A DNA stretch of 64,000 nt from Trifolium pratense (Eukaryota > Streptophyta > Magnoliopsida > Fabales > Fabaceae), in the NCBI RefSeq assembly GCF_020283565.1, contig NC_060059.1, positions 255,501 through 319,500 on the forward strand, written 5' to 3'. Of the stretch, positions 1-12,448 are shown piece after piece. The notes below the pieces were generated by a model that was not told the origin of the DNA, searched no databases, and saw only the letters and a program-made list of their open reading frames with translations. Numbering within the stretch: the stretch's first letter is position 1; each line of letters begins with the position of its first letter. Position numbers and translations under genes: made by a program.

Positions 1-476
1 AATATGTACCGCTCGCATCATATGATTTGACTTTTGACAAGGTTCTACCTTAATTCCTCTCCCTTTTAGAATTTTCAAGAGGCACAATCTCTTGGATCAA
101 TGCTTGTAAAGTTTTTTGGTTTATTTATCTTTATTTAACCAGAAGTTTCTAAAACGCATACTATCATTGCAACATTTCTGTTCAGATTACAGATACAGAT
201 GAGCAAGTACTCGTTTTTAAATTAGCTGAAGGCTTTGAATATTATTGGGCTTTCCAAGTAGTGTCATGGATTTGGGCACCTTCTGAAATTTTGGTCGTCA
301 TGTCCATGTGATATGATCAGTGTCATTTACTTTTTTCCTTGTCACAAATTGTTGATTTGATAAGATATCGACCTTCTTGTTGCATAAGTTGCAGTGATAA
401 TTTATGTGTGATTAATCAATTGACCAAGATGGCTTGTGCTTTTGACACCTCCCTTTATTGCTTTGGGTTTATGCAG
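1..476. other. probable last intron of the SelO gene, no exon recognised
   Basis: AT-rich sequence ending in a pyrimidine-rich tract and an acceptor ...atgcag at 471-476. I looked for the preceding SelO exon in frame and did not find it, so this is most likely the 3' part of a long intron whose upstream exons lie outside the window. Confidence 0.5.
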
Positions 477-731
477 CTCTCTACCAGTGAAATTTCTGAT
501 GATCAGAGGAAGACCTTGATGGATATGGTAAATCCTAAATACATTCTCAGGAACTATCTCTGCCAGACTGCAATTGATGCTGCAGAAATCGGTGATTTTG
601 GAGAAGTTCGTAGACTACTCAAATTAGTGGAACATCCTTTTGATGAGCAACCAGGAATGGAAAAGTATGCTCGCTTACCCCCAGCATGGGCATATCGACC
701 AGGTGTATGCATGCTTTCTTGTTCCTCGTGA
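477..731 (+). CDS. SelO (protein adenylyltransferase/UPF0061) homologue, last exon
   Basis: C-terminal 84 residues of a selenoprotein-O-type pseudokinase. SelO proteins are AMP-transferases of mitochondria and plastids acting on redox targets (family knowledge). The exon starts after the acceptor atgcag at 471-476 and ends in TGA at 729-731. Diagnostic stretches are NPKYILRNYLCQ, GDFGEVRRLLKL, DEQPGMEKYARLPPAWAYRP and the terminal CMLSCSS. The terminal CSS has Cys where animal SelO has selenocysteine near the C-terminus; the following TGA is an ordinary stop. The kinase core lies upstream, outside the window. An in-frame ATG at 339 is intronic and not a start. Family assignment is firm; only the exact 5' exon border is inferred. 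Confidence 0.85.
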   Translation, partial: LSTSEISDDQRKTLMDMVNPKYILRNYLCQTAIDAAEIGDFGEVRRLLKLVEHPFDEQPGMEKYARLPPAWAYRPGVCMLSCSS

Positions 732-847
732 GTTGCCTGCTTAGGTAGGCATGTTCCAAATAGCAGCAGAAATAGGAGAGAAGGATTTTAAAAAGTTGAA
801 AACACAAAAACTAGGAATTAAACAAAACAAAAAATAGTGTGTATTTG

Positions 848-904
848 TATTGTACTAGTATTTTTATTTATTTTTATTTTTTGTCAAAAATATTGTACTA
901 GTAT
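848..904. mobile_element. 29 bp insert between 14 bp direct repeats
   Basis: TATTGTACTAGTAT occurs at 848-861 and again at 891-904. Between them lies a T-rich insert ending in ttttttgtcaaaaa. Read on the minus strand it is a tgac-A-rich tail. It resembles a severely truncated LINE 3' end with target-site duplication; a repair scar is the alternative. Confidence 0.5.
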
Positions 905-1461
905 AGATGAGTTGGAAAATGATACTGGAAGAAACATCTCCAGTTAGACACAAAATTGGATGCACTTTATATAAAGTTATGTTACAATTATTCATTTTAT
1001 TTAATTCTTTGTTCTCTTAATTTTTTTATCAACCATGAGAGAACTTCTATGCATAAATTCTAATTGAGGTTTATAATACTGAGTCGTTTTTCTGTTTTCA
1101 TATCTAATTGACAGTTGGTTTGTATCTAATGTGACAAATCCCTCTTTCTCACGCCACAAGAAGGGAAGTTCTAGTCTTTCATCGAGGGAAAAAGAGAGTT
1201 AGCGAGCTTTGAGTAGAAAGCAAGCAAATAAAAAGGAGCTTAAAAAACCAGACTTTCAACTTTTCCAAAGGGCCAAGTAAGCATATATACCACCATGAAA
1301 TGAGCTCATGGAAACACAAAATTATAGTAATTGTTTAGACGGTGCACTAATAATACCTATAAAATACACATTTATGAGAGACTTTTTCTGCACTTTTACC
1401 TTTCCTTCATGAATACAATACATCTCCAACCAAATATAGCAGTGCATCATCAAAGTTGTCA

Positions 1462-1557
1462 CCCAAAGAATCAATCTTTATCCCAAACAGAACCCCTTGT
1501 CTACTCTTCCCCAAAGTATCAATCTTTATCCCAAACAGAACCACTTGTCTACTCTTC
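1462..1557 (+). repeat. 48 bp tandem duplication upstream of the X8 gene
   Basis: Two head-to-tail 48 bp units, 1462-1509 and 1510-1557, differ at about two positions. They lie 157 bp before the ATG at 1714, so they fall in the proximal promoter or 5'UTR. No other gene is visible between 732 and 1713. Confidence 0.75.
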
Positions 1558-1713
1558 TTCGTTTACTCTTGGCAATTCTATAGGTTGCCAAATAGCTTGT
1601 ATATGTATATAAAACCTCCCATCGTTCTATCTTTAGGTCTTTCAGTGCACTGGAACTGGAGTGCAATATAATAGTGAAGTATCTGGTGGCATTGCAGTAA
1701 CAGCAAGTGGATC

Positions 1714-3347
1714 ATGGCAACAAGCAGAGGAAGAATGAATGTTGGAATACTAATTTTCTGCCTGTCTTTAGCTACTATTTCTTTCACTCATTGTGGTAAG
1801 CAAAGCCATCTTTATCCAAGGGTAAATTTGTTCATCCACGTGTCTTTTTTTCTTACCAATTTTCTAAATTGAAAATAGAGGGAAATCGTACAAAACATGT
1901 CATCCTAAATTCGAAGTTACTACTAAAATAACTAACCAGGAAAAGGAATCCATTATCTTGCATAGATGGGTCGTATATGGAAGTTGTTTGCATGTCATAT
2001 TTAGATGCATCTTTATAACTTGTTTGTGATAAATAATAACCAAGAGTATAGTTACAATTGCATTGCATTATTATGTTTGTTATTGAAGTCAAACAAATCT
2101 TATATGACAGTAACTTCATTCACAGTTGAAAAGTCTCTTTACTTCCCACTTTGCAGATGCAGATAAATCAATAAGACTATTGAAAGCCCCTAAACACAGA
2201 AAGAATGTAATCAACACGAATCCAAAGAAGTTGAAAATAATGAAACATTTTGATTTTTACCCATCTATATATTCATCAAATGCACAACCCTACAGTATTA
2301 GCTCTCCATTGTCTTTGCCTCCTTATGAATCAATAGCTCCAGAAAACAGCCCTCCATATTGTGTATATCCACCACCAAGTAGCAGTACTCCTTCTATCAA
2401 TGTTCCACCAACACCCACAGGCTCTCAACCTACCCTACCATCACCAGATCTTCCAGCCCAAAGCCCACCTCCAACCCCAACAACCATAACACCTCCTTAC
2501 TATTACTCTTCACCTGATCTTCCAGCCCAAAGCCCACCTCCAACCCCAACAACCATAACACCAAGCCCACCAGAAAATTTTCCAACACCTACACCAACAC
2601 CCGAAACTGTTCCAAGTCCACCCAGTAATATACCAGGCTCACCAGAGCCTATATTTAATCCACCCATCATTTATCCAGGCCCACCCGAGTCATCGACGAG
2701 CCCTCCTTATTTTGAGCCTGCCCCACCATACTATGAACCCACACCACCATTCATACCTTCCCCTACTGGCGGCAGTGGATCCATCCCCAGCCCACCAAGT
2801 ACTTTTCCATCTCCTAGTGGAGGCACTGTCCCAAGCCCTAGTGGAGGCACTGTCCCAAGCCCAACTGTGTTTCAGCCACCCGTGGTCTATCCACCACCAA
2901 GTGTCCTGCCGCCTCCCAACACTGCCCCACAAGCAACCTTGTGGTGTGTGGCTAAGGCTTCAGTTCCGGACCCAATCATTGAAGAAGCTATGAATTATGC
3001 TTGTTGGTCAGGAGCGGATTGCACTTCGATTCAGCCCAATGGGCCTTGCTTTCAGCCCGACAGTGTATATGCACATGCTTCATATGCCTTCAATAGTTAC
3101 TGGCAGAGGACTAAAGGTTCTGGTGGCACTTGTGAGTTTGGAGGGACAGCCATATTGGTTTCGGTTGATCCTAGTGAGTCTCATGATCATAAAAATTATA
3201 GATTTGATTATACATTTTAATTAAGTAAACTTTTTTGGTTAGTTTTATGCCAAAGAAACTCATAATTGATCCAAGTTTTGGTTTATCACTAATGCTACTT
3301 TTTGCTTTTCAACAGGCTACGATGGATGTCACTTCATCTACAACTGA
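1714..3347 (+). CDS. secreted proline-rich protein with C-terminal X8 (CBM43) domain
   Basis: Three exons: 1714-1795, 2157-3173, 3316-3347, giving 376 aa. Donors are gtaag (1796) and gtgagt (3174); acceptors are ttgcag and aacag; split codons GAT and AGC rejoin in frame. Residues 1-27 form a signal peptide (MATSRGRMNVGILIFCLSLA). A long Pro/Ser/Thr-rich region follows, with a duplicated block containing SPDLPAQSPPPTP and a repeated PSPSGGTV. The C-terminal ~85 residues form an X8 domain: WCVAKA, Cys residues spaced as in the family, CEFGGTAILVSVDPS, then YDGCHFIYN-stop. X8 domains bind (1,3)-beta-glucan (callose) in the wall or at plasmodesmata. No hydrophobic GPI tail follows the X8 domain, so it is probably secreted rather than anchored. 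The start is chosen because only this ATG gives a signal peptide and the right splice phase. Confidence 0.88.
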
Positions 3348-3645
3348 TCATGGGAATTTGTTTTATTTTTCCTTCTGCCTTTGGAACCAAGCAATGTTTG
3401 AAGAGTGGAGACAATCTTTCTTCCATAACTCCCCGTTTTTCTAGTGAAAATATGTTATCTCACAGACACAACACAAGCAGATTTTGTATTTTGTAGGTAG
3501 TGTAGAATAATATCATTAACTATTTTTCTAGTTTATTGTCGTTATCTAAGTAAATTAACTACTTTGTAGTACCCAAAATGGAAAAAATGACAATCACCAA
3601 TATTAATTTCCTCTTTTTCTCTAATTGATACATCTATTGCTTTAC

Positions 3646-3685
3646 AAAATTTATACATTGTTACCAAAAAAAAATTTATACATTG
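3646..3685. mobile_element. 10 bp ttacc-A insert between 15 bp direct repeats
   Basis: AAAATTTATACATTG at 3646-3660 and 3671-3685 flank ttaccaaaaa. Same architecture as the other micro-insertions in this window. Confidence 0.5.
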
Positions 3686-3768
3686 TATTTCATATTTTAA
3701 ATTAATTTATATATACACTCTGTGTAAATAAATTTTACATTTTCAATTGATCATAACTACTTCTAAAA

Positions 3769-4470
3769 CCTCACACGTGATCGGTTGTGATGTATTCATA
3801 GTGTAAAACTTTACAATGACATGACATTGCATGAAAGTGCGTTTCAAAGGTCCCGTATGGTCAATTTTAAATTAAAAACAAAAAAAAACAAAAATTATAT
3901 ATGAAGTGTGCCTCTTCATTTAGCATGTACACCAAGGTCCAAGGCTTCTTATATTTGTCACAAACTTTAAGTGAAGTTATTTCATTAACTTTCAGATAAA
4001 GGTTTCCAATCCTTGCTTTGCCAGATTAGTAGGAAAATGATTCGAGTATTAAAAGGTCTTTAAGTTTTGCGTTTGTATCAAATATATCATTTAAGCTTTT
4101 TTTCTTCTTCAAATAAGGCCCTTTAAGATTTTAAAATGTATCAACTGAATCCTTCAAATTATCATCAAATTGGGAAAATCAATAAATCTGAAGAACTATA
4201 ATCATCTTCGTCCGTCAAATAGGTCCTTTATCTGAAAGTTAATGAAATAACTTCACTTAAAGTTTTTGACAAATATATACGTGGTGCATCAAGAAGCCTT
4301 GGATCTTGGTGTACATGCTAAATGAAGAGGCACACTTCATATATAATTTTTGAAATTTTTTTAATTTTAAAATTGACCATACGGAACCTTTGAAATGCAC
4401 TTTCATGCAATGTCATGTCATAGTAAAGTTTTACACCATGAATACATCAAAATCGATCACTTGTGAGCCT
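3769..4470. mobile_element. large imperfect foldback element (MITE-like)
   Basis: Arms 3769-4002 and 4223-4470 are imperfect reverse complements, about 235-250 bp each, with a ~220 bp loop. Landmarks are ctcacacgtgatcg against cgatcacttgtgag at the outer ends and ctttcagataaagg against cctttatctgaaag at the inner ends. No coding capacity. A clear target-site duplication was not resolved. A transcript would form a long hairpin. It fills most of the gap between the X8 gene and the first transporter. Confidence 0.75.
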
Positions 4471-5015
4471 TAGATCTTTGTTCTGTTAAACAAGTGTGAT
4501 ATTTGAGTAGATAAACACATGTAATTAATGACTCGTGGGTGAGCCTTAGATCTCATATTCTGAGCTCGGTTTGTAACAATGAATATAATTGATCATGCAG
4601 CTTGCAGCTGTAGTAGCACTGTATGTGTAGAATGAAGCTGATAGAGACGACTTCTTAGGCTGGGTTTTGAAGCATTTCACCACAGTTTATTCTCTTTGTT
4701 AACAAGTGTATATGACTTGCAATAATCATTTTAGAGATTTCAAAACAAACTTTAAGGGAGATTTGGAAGTTATTTGACATAAGCCTCAAACAAAAGTTGA
4801 AGTATTCATAACATACATATATAAATGTATTTATTCATTTGTATCAAAATTCAATCCAGGTAATATCCAAGCTTAAAAGAAAAATATGAAAGACTTGGAG
4901 CATGGATCACTCTCTAGTGAGCTTAGTGAATGATCCATTCCACACATAAATACATTTATGTTGCATATATATGTAGAAGGAAGGATAGAAGACTTAAACA
5001 TATTCATGTAAAAAT

Positions 5016-6515
5016 TCATTCACTTGCTTTCTCCGCATGGCTTTCTTTGTTGTAGTTCTTCCCATAGGCTCTCTCCTTCCATAATAAATCGACTTCTTCG
5101 AAGGTCAATCCTTTGGTCTCTGGCATGTAGAATATGATAAAACCAAGAGCAACAATAGACACACCCAATAGAACCATGAAACTCTGACCAAGCCCAATAG
5201 CATCGACAACAGAAAGGAAGCTGGTAGACATAATGACACTGCAAACCCAGTTAACAGTCGCAGACATACCACCACACATACCTCTATACTCTTCAGGATA
5301 AATCTCAGAGTTAACAGTCCAAGGTACAGGTCCCATTCCAGGTGCAAAGAAAGCAATATACAAAGCCAAACCAAAAACAGCAAGCCCACCATATAGTTTT
5401 TTTGTATTTCCCTGTCCTATAATATAGCACGATACTGACAAAACTATCAATGCTCCAATAACACCAGCTAAACTACCAAGAGCAAGCTTTTTCCTACCCA
5501 ATCGGTCAATAAGGTAAATTCCAAGAATAGATCCTGCAGCATTCATACCAGATACAATAAGGGAAAGGAAAAGAGCTGCTTGGTTTGATTTAAATCCAGC
5601 CATCTGAATAATGGTAGGACTGTAATACATAACAATGCTAATACCAGCAAATTGCTGGAAAGCCTGAAGTCCACCACCACAGATAAACGCCATTCTGATT
5701 TCCTTCTGCCTGAAAACATCACTGTATTGAACTTTAGCCATACTCTTACGTTCTTTCTCCAAATTATCTTCCAAAAGTTGAATCTCATCTTCCAATCGAG
5801 GAGAATCGTATATCTTGGAAAGAACACGAGTTGCTTCTTCTTTCCTACTCTTCATGTATAGCCATCTTGGTGATTCAGGGAGAATAGTCATGAGAATAAG
5901 TTGAACAACAGCAGGTGTGCCAGCAATACCAAGCATCCATCGCCATGTACCAGGAACTCTTGTCAAACCATAATTCACAACAAATGAAAGAAATTGTCCT
6001 CCAGTAATCATAAGATTATTTGCACTCACCAATCCACCTCTGATTTCCGTGGGAGACGCTTCCGCAATATAAACGGGAGCAGTTACAGATGCCATACCCA
6101 CACCAAAACCAACAAGCAACCGACCCGCTATTATAACATATGGATTTGGTGCAGCAGCCATTATAAGAGAACCGGCGATGAAGTTAATGTCTGCGGTAAT
6201 AGTGGCTATTTTACGTCCCAAAGCATCGTTTATAACACCTCCAATGGCAGCGCCGAAGATTGCACCTAACAACGCCATTCCAACTATTAACTCTTGAATG
6301 AAGCTGCTTTTCTTGACCATATCAAAATCCTCTTTTATGTATAGAAGCGCACCGGAGATGACACCGGTGTCATAGCCGAAGAGGAGACCACCAATGCCGG
6401 CGGCAAATGTGGTTCCAAGAATGTATGGATTTTGGAACATGGAGATTTTGCGTTCAGGGTGCATCTCAAGGTAGCCGGAGCTTCCGGCCATATTCACTGG
6501 CATTCCGGCAACCAT
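5016..6515 (-). CDS. INT1-like myo-inositol/H+ symporter, intronless copy
   Basis: Single 499-residue open frame of the major facilitator superfamily, sugar-porter branch, closest in pattern to plant INOSITOL TRANSPORTER 1 (tonoplast inositol export, family knowledge). N-terminus [13 protein letters not shown] and first helix [20 protein letters not shown] are INT1-like. Sugar-porter marks: GRKIAT after TM2, [64 protein letters not shown]. About 12 membrane segments are expected. It lacks every intron found in the paralogue at 12449, has an uninterrupted frame, and diverges from the other two (for example [10 protein letters not shown] where they have GWINDxYGRK). ATG at 6513-6515 gives a normal length; Met5 and Met9 are alternatives. 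It lies head-to-head with the second copy. Confidence 0.88.
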   Translation of the reverse strand: MVAGMPVNMAGSSGYLEMHPERKISMFQNPYILGTTFAAGIGGLLFGYDTGVISGALLYIKEDFDMVKKSSFIQELIVGMALLGAIFGAAIGGVINDALGRKIATITADINFIAGSLIMAAAPNPYVIIAGRLLVGFGVGMASVTAPVYIAEASPTEIRGGLVSANNLMITGGQFLSFVVNYGLTRVPGTWRWMLGIAGTPAVVQLILMTILPESPRWLYMKSRKEEATRVLSKIYDSPRLEDEIQLLEDNLEKERKSMAKVQYSDVFRQKEIRMAFICGGGLQAFQQFAGISIVMYYSPTIIQMAGFKSNQAALFLSLIVSGMNAAGSILGIYLIDRLGRKKLALGSLAGVIGALIVLSVSCYIIGQGNTKKLYGGLAVFGLALYIAFFAPGMGPVPWTVNSEIYPEEYRGMCGGMSATVNWVCSVIMSTSFLSVVDAIGLGQSFMVLLGVSIVALGFIIFYMPETKGLTFEEVDLLWKERAYGKNYNKESHAEKASE

Positions 6516-6652
6516 TGTGACTCCTCAGTGGCAGCGGAACCTTGTTTGAAATTGAAATTGAAGAAAGACAAAATGAAGTAAATGCAATGGAAATTAGGAA
6601 TAGGCAGTGATGATGGAATGAGAATGAGAATGAGAGAGAATGGTGTTAGAGA

Positions 6653-6686
<34 letters not shown>

Positions 6687-7728
6687 TGTGGACAATGCTA
6701 AATATGGATGGATGGAGTTGAGACAGTTGTGTCTAGAGAGTTCGAATGAATTGTTCCAAGTAATTCTCAACCATTTGAGGTTTCAAATTTAATAAACAAA
6801 AAAAGGAAAGACGGCGTTCTTAGTTGTTAATTTGCTTGCAAGTAACTAACTAACTAACTAACTGCTGCATTCATATTCCTATTTTTAGCTTAACTTCCTC
6901 ATATTATCTCTCCTGTTCTAGTTACTTTAAACATACAGCTCAAGTATCGCTAATACAACTTTATCTTAACCACTCATTAATTAGTAAATAACCTCCCTCA
7001 ATTTTATTTTATTTATTTACTACTTTTTTAATACGTACTGCATGTGGGTGGGTATGCTACAAAAAGTTATTATTATACATCTAAACTCTTTTATTTACAA
7101 ATAAATTTTAGAATTTTATCCCACAATTTAAAGATCAAGTCAAGAACCAATAAATTTGTTGTAATGTTATATTATATGTAGACTTGTTCCATAAAGTAGA
7201 GTTTTGGGTGGCTGATTGTGAGGATCTAAAATGTTGGTTCGTTCATTGAGTCCATAGGGAGGGAGGAGGGTATAGTACGTACTGATTCATTCATTCATTC
7301 ACTCACTGCATCTGTTTTTTGTCTTTACAATTTTTAATGTTAATAGAAAACAACATTATTAACATCAAATACTAATTATTTATGCATGGTAGAGATATAT
7401 ATATTTTTGAGGAAATGTATTTGACAATCAGAATTAGGAGCGTTTCTAGCTAGCTAATGGTATAATATAATCATCATCTTCCAAATTAATCAATCCTCTC
7501 CTCCTAAGGAAAATAATACAATCTTAAAAAAATTCCCAGCCATCATCACCTCACGTACGACAATAAGATCGTGGTTTACATTCAGAATAGGCGAATCTTC
7601 TCCGCCTACCATTTTGAGGGGGGGCTAGCTAGCAATTAGCATTTCTTGGCGCTGCTGCTGCTGCTGCGACTATATATATATATAGTGGCAATTAATTGTG
7701 AGAGTCATTTTAATTTGGATTTAGGAGG
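6516..7728. promoter_or_regulatory. divergent intergenic region between two INT1-like genes
   Basis: 1.2 kb separating the 5' ends of the minus-strand and plus-strand transporters, so it must hold both promoters. An (AT)n run at 6655-6683 lies ~140 bp upstream of the minus-strand ATG, and tatatatatatata at about 7671-7683 lies ~50 bp upstream of the plus-strand ATG. There is also a short ctaactaa tandem run near 6850. No additional gene is seen. Confidence 0.5.
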
Positions 7729-7981
7729 ATGGCGGATAATAATCTTATTACTACTAGTACTACTACCATACAATCTGCGCCAGGAAGCTCAGGGTATTTG
7801 GAATTGTATCCTGAACGCAAAATGTCCTTTTTTAAAAATCCCTATATTCTTGGTCTCGCTGCTGTCGCTGGCATTGGTGGTTTGCTTTTTGGTTACGACA
7901 CAGGTACTTTCTTATTATTATTATTATTTCAATTTCAATTAGTAGTGATCCACACAAACATCAATATTAGCAGTAGAGAAG

Positions 7982-8033
<52 letters not shown>

Positions 8034-9593
8034 CATATACATACATATGTTTGATCCATGCATCCACTAACTAAGATCTTGTCATGGCATATGTTAATGT
8101 GGTCGTAATATATTAAGAGCGACAAGAGTGTGAATTATTTCAAGCCTTGCTTCATGTAAAAATTTGGCACATACATGGATGCAGGTGTGATATCAGGAGC
8201 TCTTCTATATATAAAAGACGATTTTGAATCGGTTAGAGAAAGTAGTATGCTGCAGGAAACAATAGTGAGCATGGCAATAGCTGGTGCAATAGTTGGAGCA
8301 GCAACAGGTGGTTGGATCAACGATGCTTACGGACGGAAAAAGGCAACTCTAATTGCAGATGTTATCTTCATTATTGGAGCATTTGGTATGGCTGCTGCAC
8401 CTGATCCTTACATTCTCATAATTGGACGCCTTCTTGTTGGTTTAGGCGTCGGTATTGCTTCTGTCACAGCTCCCGTCTACATTGCGGAAGCATCGCCTTC
8501 CGAAATCAGAGGTTCATTAGTCAGTACTAATTCTCTCATGATCACCGGCGGACAACTCTTATCTTACATAGTTAACCTCGCCTTTACTCATGTCCCCGGT
8601 ACTTGGCGTTGGATGTTGGGTGTTTCGGCCGTCCCTGCACTTATTCAATTCATTCTCATGCTTTTACTTCCTGAATCCCCTAGATGGCTCTTCATGAAGA
8701 ATAGGAAAAATGAAGCTGTTGATGTTATTTCCAACATATATGACTTGGCTCGTCTTGAAGACGAAATTGATTTTCTAACGGCTGAGGCAGAACAAGACAG
8801 ACACAAAAATAAGAATGTTAAATTCGGGGATGTTTTTAAATCTAAGGAAATCAGATTAGCGTTCATGGTTGGAGCAGGACTTATGGTATTCCAACAGTTT
8901 ACTGGCATTAACACAGTGATGTACTACAGTCCAACCATTGTTCAAATGGCTGGTTTTCGATCTAATGAGTTGGCTCTACAAATCTCACTCTATGTTGCTG
9001 CAATGAATACTGTTGGAACAGTTCTTGGTATTTACCTCATTGATCATGCAGGGAGGAAGATATTAGCTCTTTGCAGCTTAGGAGGAGTGTTTGCGTCTTT
9101 GATTCTCTTGTCTGTGGCATTCTCAAATCATTCATCAGCAGCAGCAGTATCAAATATTACCGGATGGCTTGCGGTTTTGGGTTTGATACTATATATTGCA
9201 TTTTTCTCCCCCGGGATGGGACCGGTGCCGTGGGCAATGAACTCAGAGATATATCCTAAAGAATATAGAGGAATTTGTGGGGGTATGTCAGCTACTGTGT
9301 GTTGGGTTTCCAATCTCATTGTGTCTCAGACATTTCTTTCTATTGCTGAAGCTTTAGGCACTGGTCTCACTTTCTTGATTCTTGCTGTCATTACCGTGCT
9401 TGCGTTTCTTTTTGTGCTTATCTTTGTTCCTGAGACTAAAGGATTGACCTTTGATGAGGTTGAACTGATATGGAAAGAGAGAGCTTGGGGAAGCACCAAC
9501 ATTAACAACATCAGAAACAATAACATCAACAACAACACCAACAACAGAAATAACTCTGACTCGCAAAATCTTCTTGGGAGGGACAATGATTAA
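7729..9593 (+). CDS. INT1-like myo-inositol/H+ symporter, one-intron copy
   Basis: Two exons, 7729-7903 and 8185-9593, encode 527 aa. The Gly codon of YDTG is split (G|GT) at donor gtactt and acceptor atgcag. Features: [151 protein letters not shown]. The tail is unusual: an Asn-rich low-complexity stretch ([15 protein letters not shown]) before [10 protein letters not shown], from expansion of AAC-type codons. Three intron positions present in the copy at 12449 are fused here without a scar. Predicted tonoplast inositol transporter by homology. Confidence 0.92.
7986..8031. repeat. (TA)n microsatellite in intron 1 of the second INT1-like gene
   Basis: About 46 bp of uninterrupted TA/AT dinucleotides inside the only intron of the gene at 7729-9593. 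Likely polymorphic in length. Confidence 0.9.
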
Positions 9594-10099
9594 TAATCCT
9601 AGCTAGCTAAATTATTTATTTTCCTATAAAAATGAATAACACAGTACATGTGTAAACTTGATAGGAAAATTTGATAGTTTTGAGCATTGGGAATGCTGAG
9701 GAAGAAAATGCTTGATTCGGCCTTTTGTTTCTTTGAGTTATTATATCTGTAAAATTAGTATTTTCAAGCAATACAAAATAGAGTAAATTCCAACAATAAG
9801 ATTGAAAACTGAGTCAATATATACATTATTTAGTGTCAATCTTACACATTACATTTATTTCAATCAAAATTCTCCATTTTAGCATTCCAAATTTGCTACT
9901 TGTTCACAACCTACCTTGGTAGCAAGTTTAGTTTTTAATTGAAACATGAAAGGAACATTGAGAGAAATGTGTGGATGATATACATGTAAAAGTACTCTCA
10001 TGTTAAAATTGTTAAGACTCATCAAGCATAATAATATCATATAGTTATTGTTTGTTAGTTCTAATTGTTAATCCTGAAACCAAGAAAAAATCAACAGAA
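9594..10099. other. 3'UTR and intergenic sequence, no gene seen
   Basis: AT-rich sequence after the stop codon of the second transporter. It has no recognisable coding segment and no structured repeat. Confidence 0.6.
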
Positions 10100-11395
10100 A
10101 TCCTAAAACCAGTCCCTGTCATCGCATTTTAACAAGTAACACCACACATTTTTAGCTAAGGGACAGTGGCGCAATACATGGATTGTATCCTCAACAATGT
10201 CCACACAATGATTACACCATGGATCACCAATATGCATTTTGCTCTTCCGGTAATTTGTTATTAAGCGATCATGGCGAGCTAACCAAATAAAACTCCAAAC
10301 ACGCTCCGGAACAGTTAGCTGCCATATGCTTAACCACTCTTCCTCCCAGTTTTCATCATTGAATTTTCATAATAAATTGTAAGCTGAAGCTATTGTAAAG
10401 CTGCCATTGTTGGTTCCGCACCAAGCTATTGTCAACATCGGCATCTATCTCCCTGAGACGGCAGCATAGCATGCAGTTTAGCAATAACATTTTGTGGCAA
10501 CCAACCATGGGAGAAGTAAATCAACTCTCCAATCACCATTTGTGTCAACTAAGTCCTTCACCATTAAATTATGAAAATTACCTGGAACTATTATGGCCAT
10601 TTCTTCAATATATTTTCCCGGGAACAACCATCTATCTTTCCACGCATTCACCGAATTTCCATTTCTAACAGACCAAAACTCATGAGCGTCAAAATCTTCT
10701 CTCCATAACTTAACCAAACTCTTCAATAGTCTGGAGTCGTGAGTTTTAGCTTCAACATGCTCAAAATTGGAATTTCCTCTACCATACTCTCCTTTGATCA
10801 CATCAATCCACAAGGCCTCTTTTCCACTCTTACTGGCCCATCCTAGCTTCATGAGACAAGCTGTGTTCATATGCACTAACCTTCTTAAACCCAAACCTCC
10901 ATACGCCTTTGGTTTACTTACACTCTCCCAGCTAACCGCGTGATATTTTCTACCACTGTCATCATCACCCCATATATAAAGGCTCGTTGAATTTTCTGGA
11001 TCATGATGGGATAAATAGGAATTGCTTCGATAACCGACTTCGAAAGCGTGACTCTCCCAGCAAAGGACAATTGCTTGGCCTTCCAAGCTGACAATTTCAT
11101 CTTTACTTGATTAATCAAATAATTATAGTCCGACCATTTTGGCGCTCTCCCCTCAAGAGGAACACCAAGATACTATCCCAAAGACGATGCTTCATTAAAA
11201 CCAGACATCATAACCAAGTTTTGCCTAACTTGTGAGCATACATTTTCTGAAAACACGAGGCTTGTCTTTTCCTGCGACACCTGTTGACCTGACATTTGGC
11301 AAAACTGGCCAATAATATTTAAAACTACATTCATTTGAGCAACAGTAGCTTCAGCAAAAAGAATTAAGTCATCAGCAAAGGAGAAAGTGCATTCA
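10100..11395 (-). pseudogene. 5'-truncated non-LTR (LINE) reverse transcriptase fragment
   Basis: Read on the minus strand from 11395 down. The first part encodes the end of the RT palm with an FADD catalytic box (FSFADDLILFAEATV). Then comes the thumb region (LSAWKAKQLSFAGRVTLSKS, AVSWESVSKPKAYGGLGLRRL). Last is a zinc-binding zf-RVT region near 10130-10330 (WxFIWLARHDRL..., CNHCV, HVLRHCPLAKNVW). The frames are broken several times. Endonuclease and most of the RT are missing, as expected of 5' truncation during target-primed reverse transcription. It sits between two transporter genes and is inactive. Confidence 0.8.
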
Positions 11396-12448
11396 TTTGA
11401 GCTTACATTTTTTGAAATATTTTAAGTACACCAAGGACAAAGTTTTGTGTTAAAAAAGAGTAATATTTGATTTCTTTAGTATATCCTAAGAGCTTTTGTT
11501 GATTTTCTCATATTTTATGAGGAGTAATTAAAAGGAAATCTGAATTTTATATTTTGGGTTACTATTATATTGGTGTGAAGTTTTCATAACCGTTAGCGAT
11601 GACTAATCTTCGTCAGGGAATCTGTGGGGCACACAAGGCTTCTAGAGATGAGGCTTTTTGGCGAAGCCAAGTCAATTTCGGGACACCAAACCCACCCCAT
11701 GTTTCAAGAGGAAGGTCTATCTTTTAGCTCCTCCCTTAAAAGTCGAATGTAACAAGACCGTAGAATATTCGAGGACCACAAAAAGGGGAAGTCAACTGTT
11801 GCCTCTAATCTAAAAGGGTCCGTGAGTTCTCCCCTTCCAATCGAAGAATTTTATATTTTGGTGAACACTCTATTACTCAACTTATATTGTTGAGCTTGAG
11901 CACTCGTATAATTTAAACAAAATTCAATGCTATATCATATTTTTATATTAGTTTATATTTAATTTTTTTAGAAACTGACCAACATATATAATAACGGACA
12001 ACAAACTGCGCCGTTATCTTTATCGGCTGGTAAAATCAATCCTCGTAAACGCTATATCTTTGCAAAACCAATCTATTAAAAATTCATATTTTAAAGATGT
12101 AGTACTCGAGTATATAAATTGGATAATGAATAATTGGATAAGAAATAGTTTGATTGATAAGAGGAGTGGAGGTTGAGCTGAGTCAGCTGAAGGTGGCATA
12201 TAACGATAGGCACGCACGTTGGCAATTAAGTAAAGGTAACTAATAAGGTAGGTAGGGTCGTGTACATTTGTTTTTTTTTTTTTTTTTTGATACAGTGAGT
12301 GTATATTCATTCATTTTTATTCCTCATTTCTATTAATTCTATGTCCCGCCAGAGATTGCCATTTTTGTTTGGGAGTTTTCAATACTACTAGTAGGAAGGA
12401 GAGAATGTGACAATACAATTTGGGTTGGTTGGTTGGTTGGTTGTTACG
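11396..12448. other. intergenic sequence and promoter of third INT1-like gene
   Basis: No coding segment recognised. A less AT-rich stretch at 11600-11850 is unlike its surroundings and may be a repeat remnant I cannot name. A T-run lies at about 12270-12288. Tandem GGTT repeats lie just before the ATG at 12449. Confidence 0.5.

Noticed and set aside
2690..2932. Trp/Arg-rich minus-strand frame
   Set aside because: Antisense of the proline-rich coding region of the X8 gene.
12407..12448. Upstream in-frame ATG as start of the third INT1-like gene
   Set aside because: It would add 14 residues encoded by a GGTT tandem run; homologous proteins start at MT(I/L)TIP-like sequence matching 12449.
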